Assembly (NCBI GenBank): GCA_003232715.1
Contig: QIJG01000317.1
Location: 1 to 6,332 of the forward strand
Length of the DNA stretch: 6,332 bases
Reading direction: 5' to 3'
Source: Nitrospirota bacterium
GTDB taxonomy: Bacteria; Nitrospirota; Thermodesulfovibrionia; Thermodesulfovibrionales; JdFR-85
Shown here: positions 1 to 4,817 of the stretch, in pieces
Layout of the letters: each line of letters starts with the position of its first letter
How positions within the stretch are numbered: the first letter of the stretch is position 1
Notes under the pieces: generated by a model
The model's database searches: none
The model's input: the letters and a program-made list of their open reading frames with translations, nothing else
Told to the model about the DNA's origin: nothing
Translations under genes and position numbers: made by a program

Positions 1-295
1 TTGCCCTGCGAAAGATTTCACCCTGCCCCATCCAGGGATAGACACTTATATTTGTCCTGTGTCTGGTGGATTGAGCACAATAAGCACAGTCTTCCGTACA
101 GTTGCCGGACTTTGCATTCACAATTGAGCAGAGGTCAACTCTGTTGCCCCTGAAACGCTCCCTGACAGAGGTGGCGGCCTCGAATAAAGAGTACAGGGGC
201 GCAACGGTACCATCAGCAAGAAAGGACGCCTCTGCTTCCGAGATCTCTCCCCCGTTAAGCACCCTCTCTTTCAGCTCCGTCAGCAATCCGCTCAT
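1..295 (-). CDS. bioB: Biotin synthase, N-terminal 98 residues (runs off left edge)
   Basis: Biotin synthase is a radical-SAM enzyme that inserts sulfur into dethiobiotin in the last step of biotin synthesis. I translated this frame from the reverse complement. It opens with ATG at 295-293 and stays open to the window edge. The diagnostic stretch is around residues 55-76: LCSIVNAKSG followed by C66-TED-C70-AY-C73-AQS. This is the CxxxCxxC [4Fe-4S] cysteine triad in the form typical of BioB, and VYPW (85-88) follows as in the family. The N-terminal 50 residues are the usual helical lead-in (LLTELKERVL, then RERFRGN). The rest, including the [2Fe-2S] ligands, lies outside the window. The start is chosen for its fit to family N-termini; its ribosome site is weak (AGG, 5 nt before ATG). 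The acylphosphatase gene ends 23 bp upstream on the same strand, so the two are probably co-transcribed. Confidence 0.93.
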   Translation of the reverse strand, partial: MSGLLTELKERVLNGGEISEAEASFLADGTVAPLYSLFEAATSVRERFRGNRVDLCSIVNAKSGNCTEDCAYCAQSTRHRTNISVYPWMGQGEIFRRA

Positions 296-318
296 TTAAC
301 CTGTATAAACCATATAAT

Positions 319-597
319 TCAGTACCTTATCTCAAAAACCCTGAGCTCACTCCTGTAAGGCTCCCGGGTAACGTCTATCCTGGTGACGTGAGCGGCAGGA
401 GAACCCTTATAACATTCAGTGATCGCCTTCTCAACATCCTCCTCCTTTCCCTCAAAAACTGCCTCCACTCTCCCATCAGGGCGATTCTTTACCCATCCAG
501 TGAGGCCCAACCTCAGGGCGAGCTCCATTACAAAAGCCCTGAAAAAGACACCCTGAACAAGCCCTTCGATATAGAGATGCACCCTTAGATTCTTCAC
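319..597 (-). CDS. acyP: Acylphosphatase
   Basis: This small cytosolic enzyme hydrolyses carboxyl-phosphate bonds such as those of acyl phosphates and carbamoyl phosphate. The 92 residues match the normal length of the family and make one alpha/beta domain. Visible signatures are the phosphate-binding loop GLVQGVFFR (12-20) with catalytic Arg20, and GWVKNRPDGRVEAVFEG (34-50) with catalytic Asn38. The start is GTG at 597-595: the same frame has a TAA 9 bp upstream, so no longer version exists except with a rare start. AAGGA (608-604) sits 6 nt before it. A seven-codon ORF with a better ribosome site overlaps the start by GTGA (see the entry at 594-628). bioB follows 23 bp downstream. The physiological link to biotin synthesis is unknown; proximity may only reflect shared transcription. 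Confidence 0.95.
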   Translation of the reverse strand: MKNLRVHLYIEGLVQGVFFRAFVMELALRLGLTGWVKNRPDGRVEAVFEGKEEDVEKAITECYKGSPAAHVTRIDVTREPYRSELRVFEIRY

Positions 598-628
598 AAT
601 AAATCCTTAACGATCACTTAATCCTCCT
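594..628 (-). promoter_or_regulatory. Possible seven-codon leader ORF coupled to the acylphosphatase start
   Basis: On the minus strand AGGAGG (628-623) is followed after 5 nt by GTG (617-615), then six more codons and TGA (596-594), reading MIVKDLL. The stop overlaps the acylphosphatase GTG start as GTGA, the classic arrangement for translational coupling. The AGGAGG is 25 nt from the acylphosphatase start, too far to serve it directly, which is why it needs an explanation. It may equally be a chance purine run. Whether the peptide is made is not known. Confidence 0.3.
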
Positions 629-706
629 GAACATAAAAACACAAAAACCTGAAAACTCATAATAGCTCGAACTCGGGGAAGCCGGGGAAATACCAACAGA
701 AAAAAA

Positions 707-1285
707 TCAGGCACTCTGATAGTGTCGCGAGATAAAATTCAGGAGTCCCTCCACCCTGCGAACAAGTACCTTCGTATCAGAGTCAGCCCCCTTGTTGACA
801 TAATTGGCAGGGGCAAGAAGTTCCATCTGTTTCTTAAAACCTTCATCCGCCTTGATTCCGGAGAAAAAGAGTATCGGCACCTTCTTTTTCTTCTTTTTTT
901 CCTCAAGAGTCCTCAGGGTCCTTGCAGCAGTAAGTCCATCCATCACCGGCATATTAAGATCAATTATTACAAATCTGACCCGGATATCGCCGGACAGAAG
1001 CCTCGAATATTCTGAAACGAGTTCGAGGCCGTTGGAGAGTGCTGTAACCTCACTGGCTAAGACCTTCTTCAATATTAATTCTTTGAGCAGGGTCCTTGTA
1101 AATTTTGAGTCCTCTGCAATAAGTGCATATGTACCTGCTGCTCTCCTTCTATCTTCCCAGAGACTATCTGTTCCCAGTATAAAGCCACAAAAGGTACAGG
1201 TAAGTTCTCTTCTCTCGTTTCTTATCACAATATTACAGGGGACATTCTCCCCGCAGCAGAGACAGTATTTTCTTTCCATTCCCAT
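707..1285 (-). CDS. Zinc-ribbon plus response-regulator receiver (REC) domain protein
   Basis: This 192-residue protein appears to be a two-domain signalling protein with no DNA-binding or enzymatic output domain. Residues 7-37 form a small cysteine cluster, C8-x2-C11 and C30-x2-C33 (C10 and C17 are extra), resembling a zinc ribbon. Residues 52-187 are a CheY-like receiver: acidic pair E58-D59, phospho-acceptor D109 in FVIIDLNMPVMDG, Ser142 in PILFFSG at the Thr/Ser switch position, and the conserved K165 in NYVNKG. All residues needed for Mg2+-dependent phosphorylation by a histidine kinase are present, so it is probably active. An insert of six lysines (130-135) lies before the fourth strand. 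No kinase is encoded in the window. The start ATG at 1285 has no clear ribosome site; a second ATG lies two codons in (1279). It could act by protein contact, as CheY does, or through the metal site; neither can be decided here. Confidence 0.85.
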   Translation of the reverse strand: MGMERKYCLCCGENVPCNIVIRNERRELTCTFCGFILGTDSLWEDRRRAAGTYALIAEDSKFTRTLLKELILKKVLASEVTALSNGLELVSEYSRLLSGDIRVRFVIIDLNMPVMDGLTAARTLRTLEEKKKKKKVPILFFSGIKADEGFKKQMELLAPANYVNKGADSDTKVLVRRVEGLLNFISRHYQSA

Positions 1286-1290
1286 GTAAT

Positions 1291-1319
1291 AATTTACAAC
1301 TACTTGACAATATTTTCAA
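1291..1319 (-). promoter_or_regulatory. Possible promoter of the zinc-ribbon/REC gene (leaderless transcript)
   Basis: On the minus strand TTGAAA (1319-1314) and TAAATT (1296-1291) are 17 nt apart. The expected start of transcription falls about at the ATG (1285), so the mRNA would be leaderless or nearly so. That agrees with the absence of a Shine-Dalgarno sequence. The -10 matches the consensus at only four of six positions, so this is tentative. Confidence 0.3.
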
Positions 1320-1333
1320 GTAAAAAGTATATT
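1304..1333 (+). promoter_or_regulatory. Sigma-70-type promoter-like sequence pointing into a gene-free region
   Basis: TTGACA (1304-1309, perfect -35) is followed after 18 nt by TATATT (1328-1333), a good -10. It points rightward, but no plus-strand gene follows before the convergent end of the sulfatase gene at 1567. It overlaps the proposed leftward promoter of the REC gene. It may drive a non-coding transcript from about 1340, be the relic of a lost gene, or be chance in A+T-rich DNA. Confidence 0.35.
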
Positions 1334-1566
1334 TTTCAGCAATTCACGGTGAAGGCAAAAAGAGGACCTATAAGGAATCAGTGGCCGGTTTGACTCGGAA
1401 TATGCATCTTAGGGGGGATCGGGCTGAAAGGTCCATAGACCCACCCTCTACCTACCTACCGCTCTAACTCCTTGTTTTTACATGTAAAATCACGTCTCGT
1501 TTGTCTACGACTGTCGAACCCGTGCTGTTCTATTGGCGAAACTTGCGTCTGAGAAAAGCCTGATCT

Positions 1567-3504
1567 TCACTGTTTCCATTTATCAAGATGATGTTTATAT
1601 AAATAGCTTGCACTTTGATAATATGTTATCGCATCCGATTCATCCTTCTTTAAAGGAGTAATTTCTTTATATTTGATACTTCTAAGACCCTGATTAACTA
1701 TATTATACTCGTGAACACTCCTGTCCGGCTCCAATATAACAAGCCTTTTGTTTCTTAAAAAACCCAATTTCTGGTAAGTTCCAATAAATGCTCTTTCACG
1801 AAATTTTTTGTCAAGTATGTCCTTGCCGTAAAATTCACTTTCATAGCTCCAGTTCATAATTGAAAAAAGAGTAGGCATAAGATCGATTTGGGAAGATACT
1901 TTACTTATCGTATTCGGGGCTATAATATTTGGCGCATAAATTAAAAGGGGAATCTTGTATCGCCAGGCAGGTAATGATGTCTTTCCGGCACTTCCTCCAT
2001 TGTGGTCTGCTACTATGACAAAGATAGTGTTTTTAAACCAGGGCTTATGTTCTGCCTTTTTCAGGAATTGTTCAATAGAATAATCCGTATATTTTACACC
2101 TCCTGACCTTCCTGTATGCGATGGTATATCTATTTTTCCATCAGGATAGGTATATGGTCTATGATTGGAAGTTGTCATTATGTAATTAAAAAATGGTTTG
2201 CCTTTCTTATATGATTTATCTGATTCTTTTAGCGCCTTATTAAATAGATCCTCATCGCACACCCCCCATACATTGGAAAAGGTTATCTCCTCTTTGGTCA
2301 TATTTGTTCTATCAACAATACTAAACCCGTTATGTGAAAAGAAATCATTCATATTATCAAAATAACCATATCCTGCATAAATAAATTTATTTTCATATCC
2401 CTTTTCCTTAAATATAAAGCCTGAAGAAAACATATTATGGTTGTCAGGTCTTTTAACAATGCTTCTCCCAGGTGTTGGAGGAACAGATAAGGTAACGGCT
2501 TCCATCCCTCTGATAGTTCTTGTTCCTGTTGCATAAAAATTATTGAAAAACAGAGATTTTTCAGCTAATTTATCCAGGTTGGGAGTTAAGCCTCTATTAT
2601 CACCAAAAACTCCCATATATTCTGCACTGAGGCTCTCAACCATAATCAAAATAATATTATACTTTAACTCGTTACCTTCTTTTTTTATGAACTTCAAGGA
2701 GTTATCATCAAATCCAGTCAAGCTCTTTAGATTAGACATTACAGTTTTTATATTCTCAGTCTTATAGAACTCATCATAGTCCAGGGTATTATTTCTAAAG
2801 GCGGAAAATAGAGAATAAAGTCCATCTTTGGATAATTCATTATCATATTGATTATTGGAGATGTCTGCTAAAGATTGCTTGTTAAGTATATTAAAGAACA
2901 GGAAAGGTAAAAGGATAAAAACTGAGGCAACTTTCAATCGTTGCAGATAACCCTGGGTAGAATGAAATGCAAAACCAAGAACAGCTCTTTTCTTATAAAT
3001 AAAATAAAGAATAACGGAACTGATTATGAATACTGCAGTAAGAAGCAAAGGAATCGGGTATGATTCAAGGATATTATATATAACCTCGTGTGTATATACA
3101 AGGTAATCAACAGCAATAAAATTGAATCTTTTCCCAAACTCATTCCAAAAAACCCATTCAGAAAAAGCATTAAAAACAAGTAGATTAATATTAATAAACA
3201 AAAATAGCCAGAGTATGTATTTATGAAATTTATTATTGAATATCTTATCGGGCATCAAAGCAACATATGCCGCAAATGGTGCTACATAATATATGGCCGC
3301 AACAAAATCATAAAACAACCCCACTAAAAACAGTTTTATTAATACAACCAACCCGAAATCAAGCTGATCGAATTTGGCAAACAGTAATATTGTTCTCGAG
3401 GTTAAACTGATGGCTACAAATATCACTATCAGCAAAGCCACTAAAGCAAACCGATTTTTTATATATCTTGACACTCCACCCCTTTGTGTACAACTATCCT
3501 GCAA
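1567..3504 (-). CDS. LTA synthase/phosphoglycerol transferase (MdoB-like) family membrane sulfatase-fold protein
   Basis: This is an inner-membrane enzyme with an extracytoplasmic catalytic domain of the alkaline-phosphatase/sulfatase fold. Relatives (LtaS, MdoB/OpgB) transfer phosphoglycerol groups to lipid or glucan acceptors; the substrate here is unknown. Hydrophobic segments lie near residues 19-40, 49-66, 66-84, 95-115, 150-170 and 190-207. The catalytic domain runs from about 282 to 560. Metal and catalytic residues in view are E290 (MVESLS), the probable nucleophile T330 in GTRTIRGMEA, H448 (TTSNHRPY) and D500-H501 (VADHNGG). The length of 645 is normal for the family. The start is TTG at 3504 behind AGGGGGGG; GTG at residue 11 is an alternative. 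The gene is much richer in A+T than its neighbours: two sampled 60-base lines gave about 32% and 40% GC, against about 55% in a sampled acylphosphatase line. It stands alone with no partner gene on its strand, suggesting acquisition. Ethanolamine-phosphate transferases share the fold but not this motif wording. Confidence 0.88.
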   Translation of the reverse strand: MQDSCTQRGGVSRYIKNRFALVALLIVIFVAISLTSRTILLFAKFDQLDFGLVVLIKLFLVGLFYDFVAAIYYVAPFAAYVALMPDKIFNNKFHKYILWLFLFININLLVFNAFSEWVFWNEFGKRFNFIAVDYLVYTHEVIYNILESYPIPLLLTAVFIISSVILYFIYKKRAVLGFAFHSTQGYLQRLKVASVFILLPFLFFNILNKQSLADISNNQYDNELSKDGLYSLFSAFRNNTLDYDEFYKTENIKTVMSNLKSLTGFDDNSLKFIKKEGNELKYNIILIMVESLSAEYMGVFGDNRGLTPNLDKLAEKSLFFNNFYATGTRTIRGMEAVTLSVPPTPGRSIVKRPDNHNMFSSGFIFKEKGYENKFIYAGYGYFDNMNDFFSHNGFSIVDRTNMTKEEITFSNVWGVCDEDLFNKALKESDKSYKKGKPFFNYIMTTSNHRPYTYPDGKIDIPSHTGRSGGVKYTDYSIEQFLKKAEHKPWFKNTIFVIVADHNGGSAGKTSLPAWRYKIPLLIYAPNIIAPNTISKVSSQIDLMPTLFSIMNWSYESEFYGKDILDKKFRERAFIGTYQKLGFLRNKRLVILEPDRSVHEYNIVNQGLRSIKYKEITPLKKDESDAITYYQSASYLYKHHLDKWKQ

Positions 3505-3704
3505 ATAACCCCCCCTGCTTTACAGACTGTTATACCCCTGCCGGCCCTGAGAGGGTCCAATTCAGGATATTCTGTAAGGTCGTAGTTTGATCACTCCCTA
3601 TAAACCATCAATAAAAAAGCCTTCGATGCTTGGAAAAGTAAGGGGATAGCAAGAAACCAAGATAGTATACTATAAAAAAGAGAGGGGTTTCTGATATTGG
3701 GTAG

Positions 3705-3808
3705 TGCCGTGTCAACTCTCAAGTGTCATTCCGGCTTGTCCGGAATCAAAGAGGGATATGATTCCCGACGTTGCGGGAATGACAATCCTCAACAAGGTTG
3801 ACACGACA
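3705..3808. mobile_element. MITE-like element with terminal inverted repeats and GTAG target duplication
   Basis: The left end TGCCGTGTCAAC (3705-3716) and right end GTTGACACGACA (3797-3808) are inverted copies differing at one position. Direct GTAG copies flank them exactly (3701-3704 and 3809-3812), as expected of a target-site duplication. Inside are two 7-bp hairpins, ATTCCGG/CCGGAAT (3728-3746) and ATTCCCG/CGGGAAT (3761-3780). GTCATTCC (3725-3732) can also pair with GGAATGAC (3776-3783). The 104 bp contain no coding frame, so movement would need a transposase supplied from elsewhere. As RNA or a cruciform it would fold as a long stem carrying two arms. Confidence 0.7.
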
Positions 3809-3861
3809 GTAGTTTTACTCATATGGAAGGTTTTCAACTGAATTTATAGAGAATTTACAGG

Positions 3862-3908
3862 AAGTCCCTTTGTTAAACAGTGTTAAACAGTGTTAAACAG
3901 AGGGACTT
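3862..3908 (-). repeat. Three exact 10-bp tandem repeats forming the loop of an inverted repeat
   Basis: TGTTAAACAG occurs three times without a mismatch at 3871-3880, 3881-3890 and 3891-3900. The array is bracketed by AAGTCCCT (3862-3869) and AGGGACTT (3901-3908), an 8-bp perfect inverted repeat. It lies 24 bp beyond the stop of the cold-shock gene, where its 3' end would form. It could act as a terminator or an mRNA-stabilising hairpin, but no U-tract follows on the minus strand, so ordinary intrinsic termination is unlikely. Copy number of such units commonly varies between strains. Confidence 0.7.
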
Positions 3909-3931
3909 TCCCTGGTCAATTACAGAGTCGA

Positions 3932-4132
3932 TTACTGTCTAACCACATTTACTGCTTTGGGACCTTTTGGGCCCTCTTCAATATCGAAGCTGACTGAGTC
4001 TCCCTCGGCAAGTGACTTAAACCCCTCGTCCTGGATTGAGGAATAGTGGACGAACACATCGCTGCCGTCTTCACTTGTGATAAAACCGAAACCCTTGGAC
4101 TCATTGAACCATTTTACTGTTCCATTAGCCAT
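3932..4132 (-). CDS. Cold-shock protein, CspA family
   Basis: This is a 66-residue single-stranded RNA/DNA-binding protein with one cold-shock domain (five-stranded OB fold), a nucleic-acid chaperone of the cytoplasm. Both RNA-binding motifs are intact: RNP1 KGFGFI (13-18) and RNP2 VFVHY (26-30), with W8 and F9 in the usual aromatic surface. It ends with the typical GPKAVNVVRQ. Length and sequence are ordinary for the family. The ATG at 4132 is preceded by AAGGAGGT with 9 nt spacing, a strong ribosome site. The gene is monocistronic: the kinase upstream is divergent and the next gene downstream is about 430 bp away. Its leader of roughly 115 nt contains a strong intrinsic terminator (4187-4223), so expression probably depends on read-through. 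Members of this family can themselves melt such hairpins in E. coli, which makes autoregulation possible. The csp paralogue letter cannot be assigned. Confidence 0.97.
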   Translation of the reverse strand: MANGTVKWFNESKGFGFITSEDGSDVFVHYSSIQDEGFKSLAEGDSVSFDIEEGPKGPKAVNVVRQ

Positions 4133-4186
4133 TTCTCTCGTACCTCCTTACTTAAAAACTAAAGTCTTCAGAATTACTCCGCTTCT

Positions 4187-4223
4187 AAAAAAAGACCACC
4201 AAGCTAAAAGTCTTTGTGGTCTT
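4187..4223 (-). terminator. Intrinsic terminator inside the csp leader (candidate attenuator)
   Basis: On the minus strand AAGACCACAAAG (4223-4212) pairs with CTTGGTGGTCTT (4203-4192), 11 of 12 positions, across an 8-nt loop. The stem runs into a seven-T tract (4193-4187). It lies after the proposed csp promoter and about 55 nt before the csp start codon. There is no T-tract on the other strand, so it acts leftward only. No minus-strand gene precedes it in the window to need a terminator, so it most likely limits csp read-through or ends a short leader RNA. Confidence 0.75.
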
Positions 4224-4254
4224 GCGCGTACAAAAACTTCACAACTCTCTACAA

Positions 4255-4284
4255 AGAATAGCATAATAGAGAGCAAATAGTCAA
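4255..4284 (-). promoter_or_regulatory. Probable csp promoter
   Basis: On the minus strand TTGACT (4284-4279) is separated by 18 nt from TATTCT (4260-4255), which carries an extended TG element one base before it (TGCTATTCT). Transcription would begin near 4248, giving a leader of about 115 nt that includes the terminator at 4187-4223. A competing TTGACA (4300-4295) lacks a good -10 at 17 nt. Confidence 0.5.
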
Positions 4285-4306
4285 TATGAAATATTGTCAA
4301 CAGGAC

Positions 4307-4333
4307 TTGAAAAAAAGAACTTGGTGATATAAA
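4307..4333 (+). promoter_or_regulatory. Possible promoter of the kinase-tolC unit
   Basis: TTGAAA (4307-4312) precedes TATAAA (4328-4333) by 15 nt. The short spacing is offset by an extended -10, TGATATAAA. It would start transcription near 4340, about 130 nt before the preferred kinase start, and it is divergent from the csp promoter about 22 bp away. Confidence 0.35.
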
Positions 4334-4427
4334 CTATCAGGCATGATGCACTTAATGAATCAATATATAGTGTGTTGAGTAAAACCCGGACCCGGCGCTG
4401 AAAGAAGGAAAGAAAAACAGAAGACGC

Positions 4428-4817
4428 ATGGGCCGGGATATAATAAATCCGAAGGAGAAAAAAAGAGATATGAATATTTATGTTTCAGGTTCGATGGCAT
4501 ATGACAGGATAATGGATTTCCCCGGTAAGTTTTCAGATCATATTTTACCGGACAAGATACATATCCTGAATGTCTGTTTTACTGTTAACGGGTTGGTGGA
4601 AAAATTCGGAGGCACTGCCGGCAATGTAGCCTATTCGTTGAGTCTGCTCGGCGAGAGTCCGGTTATACTTGCAACTATAGGGAAAGACTATGGCAGATAT
4701 TTCGATTGGCTGAAGAAGAACAGGATTTCCGTTGAGGGGATAAAGATAATCAATGATGAGTTTACTGCCGGTGCATATATAACAACCGACAAATCCGACA
4801 ACCAGATAACGGGATGA
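4428..4817 (+). CDS. PfkB-family carbohydrate/nucleoside kinase, N-terminal fragment (split gene)
   Basis: This is the front part of a ribokinase/adenosine-kinase-type enzyme, which moves the ATP gamma-phosphate to a sugar or nucleoside. The frame opens at ATG 4428, but the start at 4470 (MNIYVSGS) fits family N-termini better and has AGGAG 12 nt upstream, so residues here are counted from it. D12 lies in the substrate region AYDR. The PfkB signature GGTAGNVAYSLSLLG spans 47-61, with N52. Then come the lid strands and GAYITTDKSDNQITG, after which TGA (4815-4817) ends the frame. Relatives as I recall them continue with a FNPGA-like segment before MKYP. That segment is absent here, consistent with loss of about 16 bases. 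The catalytic half follows in another frame, overlapping by ATGA. Alone this fragment lacks the ATP-binding and catalytic residues. The substrate cannot be named from sequence. Confidence 0.75.
   Translation: MGRDIINPKEKKRDMNIYVSGSMAYDRIMDFPGKFSDHILPDKIHILNVCFTVNGLVEKFGGTAGNVAYSLSLLGESPVILATIGKDYGRYFDWLKKNRISVEGIKIINDEFTAGAYITTDKSDNQITG

Larger units (their letters stand above)
1286..1566. other. Non-coding interval with possible IS21-family end remnant and a palindrome
   Basis: No coding frame is supportable in these 281 bp. Bases 1374-1408 (GGAATCAGTGGCCGG, then TTTGACTCGGAATATGC) read like one of the multiple terminal repeats of IS21-family elements, judged from memory. No transposase reading frame accompanies it. 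Other marks are a GGACCT/AGGTCC pair (1364-1369 with 1429-1434) that could close a structured RNA, a short GGTC-CATA-GACC hairpin (1430-1441), tandem TACC units at about 1450-1460, and a perfect 14-bp palindrome TTTTACATGTAAAA (1476-1489). I see no terminator with a U-tract for the sulfatase gene that ends at 1567. Confidence 0.4.
3505..3931. other. Non-coding interval between the sulfatase and cold-shock genes
   Basis: No gene is visible in these 427 bp. Bases 3509-3515 are a run of seven C, forming the G-rich ribosome site of the sulfatase gene on the minus strand. Bases 3550-3560 (CCCT-GAG-AGGG) make a short hairpin in its leader. ATAGTATACTAT (3662-3673) is a perfect 12-bp palindrome, possibly an operator or part of a promoter. 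The right half holds the MITE-like element (3705-3808) and the repeat-loop hairpin (3862-3908), listed separately. I could not settle on a promoter for the sulfatase gene. Confidence 0.5.

Noticed and set aside
102..299. 65-residue plus-strand open frame at the left edge
   Set aside because: It is the antisense shadow of bioB, whose cysteine motif is unmistakable on the minus strand.
804..1289. 161-residue plus-strand open frame
   Set aside because: It lies wholly antisense to the REC gene, which has full domain signatures. The composition (runs of F and S) is what a reversed lysine-rich frame gives.
1345..1465. Cyclic-dinucleotide (GEMM) riboswitch suggested by ACGGTGAAGGCAAA and TAGGTAGG-like pieces
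   Set aside because: The central CGCAAAGC core is absent, and the TAGGTAG piece is on the opposite strand to the GGCAAA piece.
1476..1489. TTTTACATGTAAAA palindrome as a terminator of the sulfatase gene
   Set aside because: The stem is all A/T except for one C/G pair and has no useful loop; it is more likely a protein site or chance.
1512..1535. tRNA T-arm-like GGGTTCGAC on the minus strand
   Set aside because: The flanks do not pair, and no acceptor, D-arm or anticodon arm can be built.
3871..3900. CRISPR-like array
   Set aside because: Units of 10 bp are directly adjacent with no spacers and no cas genes; this is a simple tandem repeat.
4077..4280. 67-residue plus-strand frame over the csp start and leader
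   Set aside because: It crosses the csp coding start, promoter and terminator and has no ribosome site or recognisable domain.
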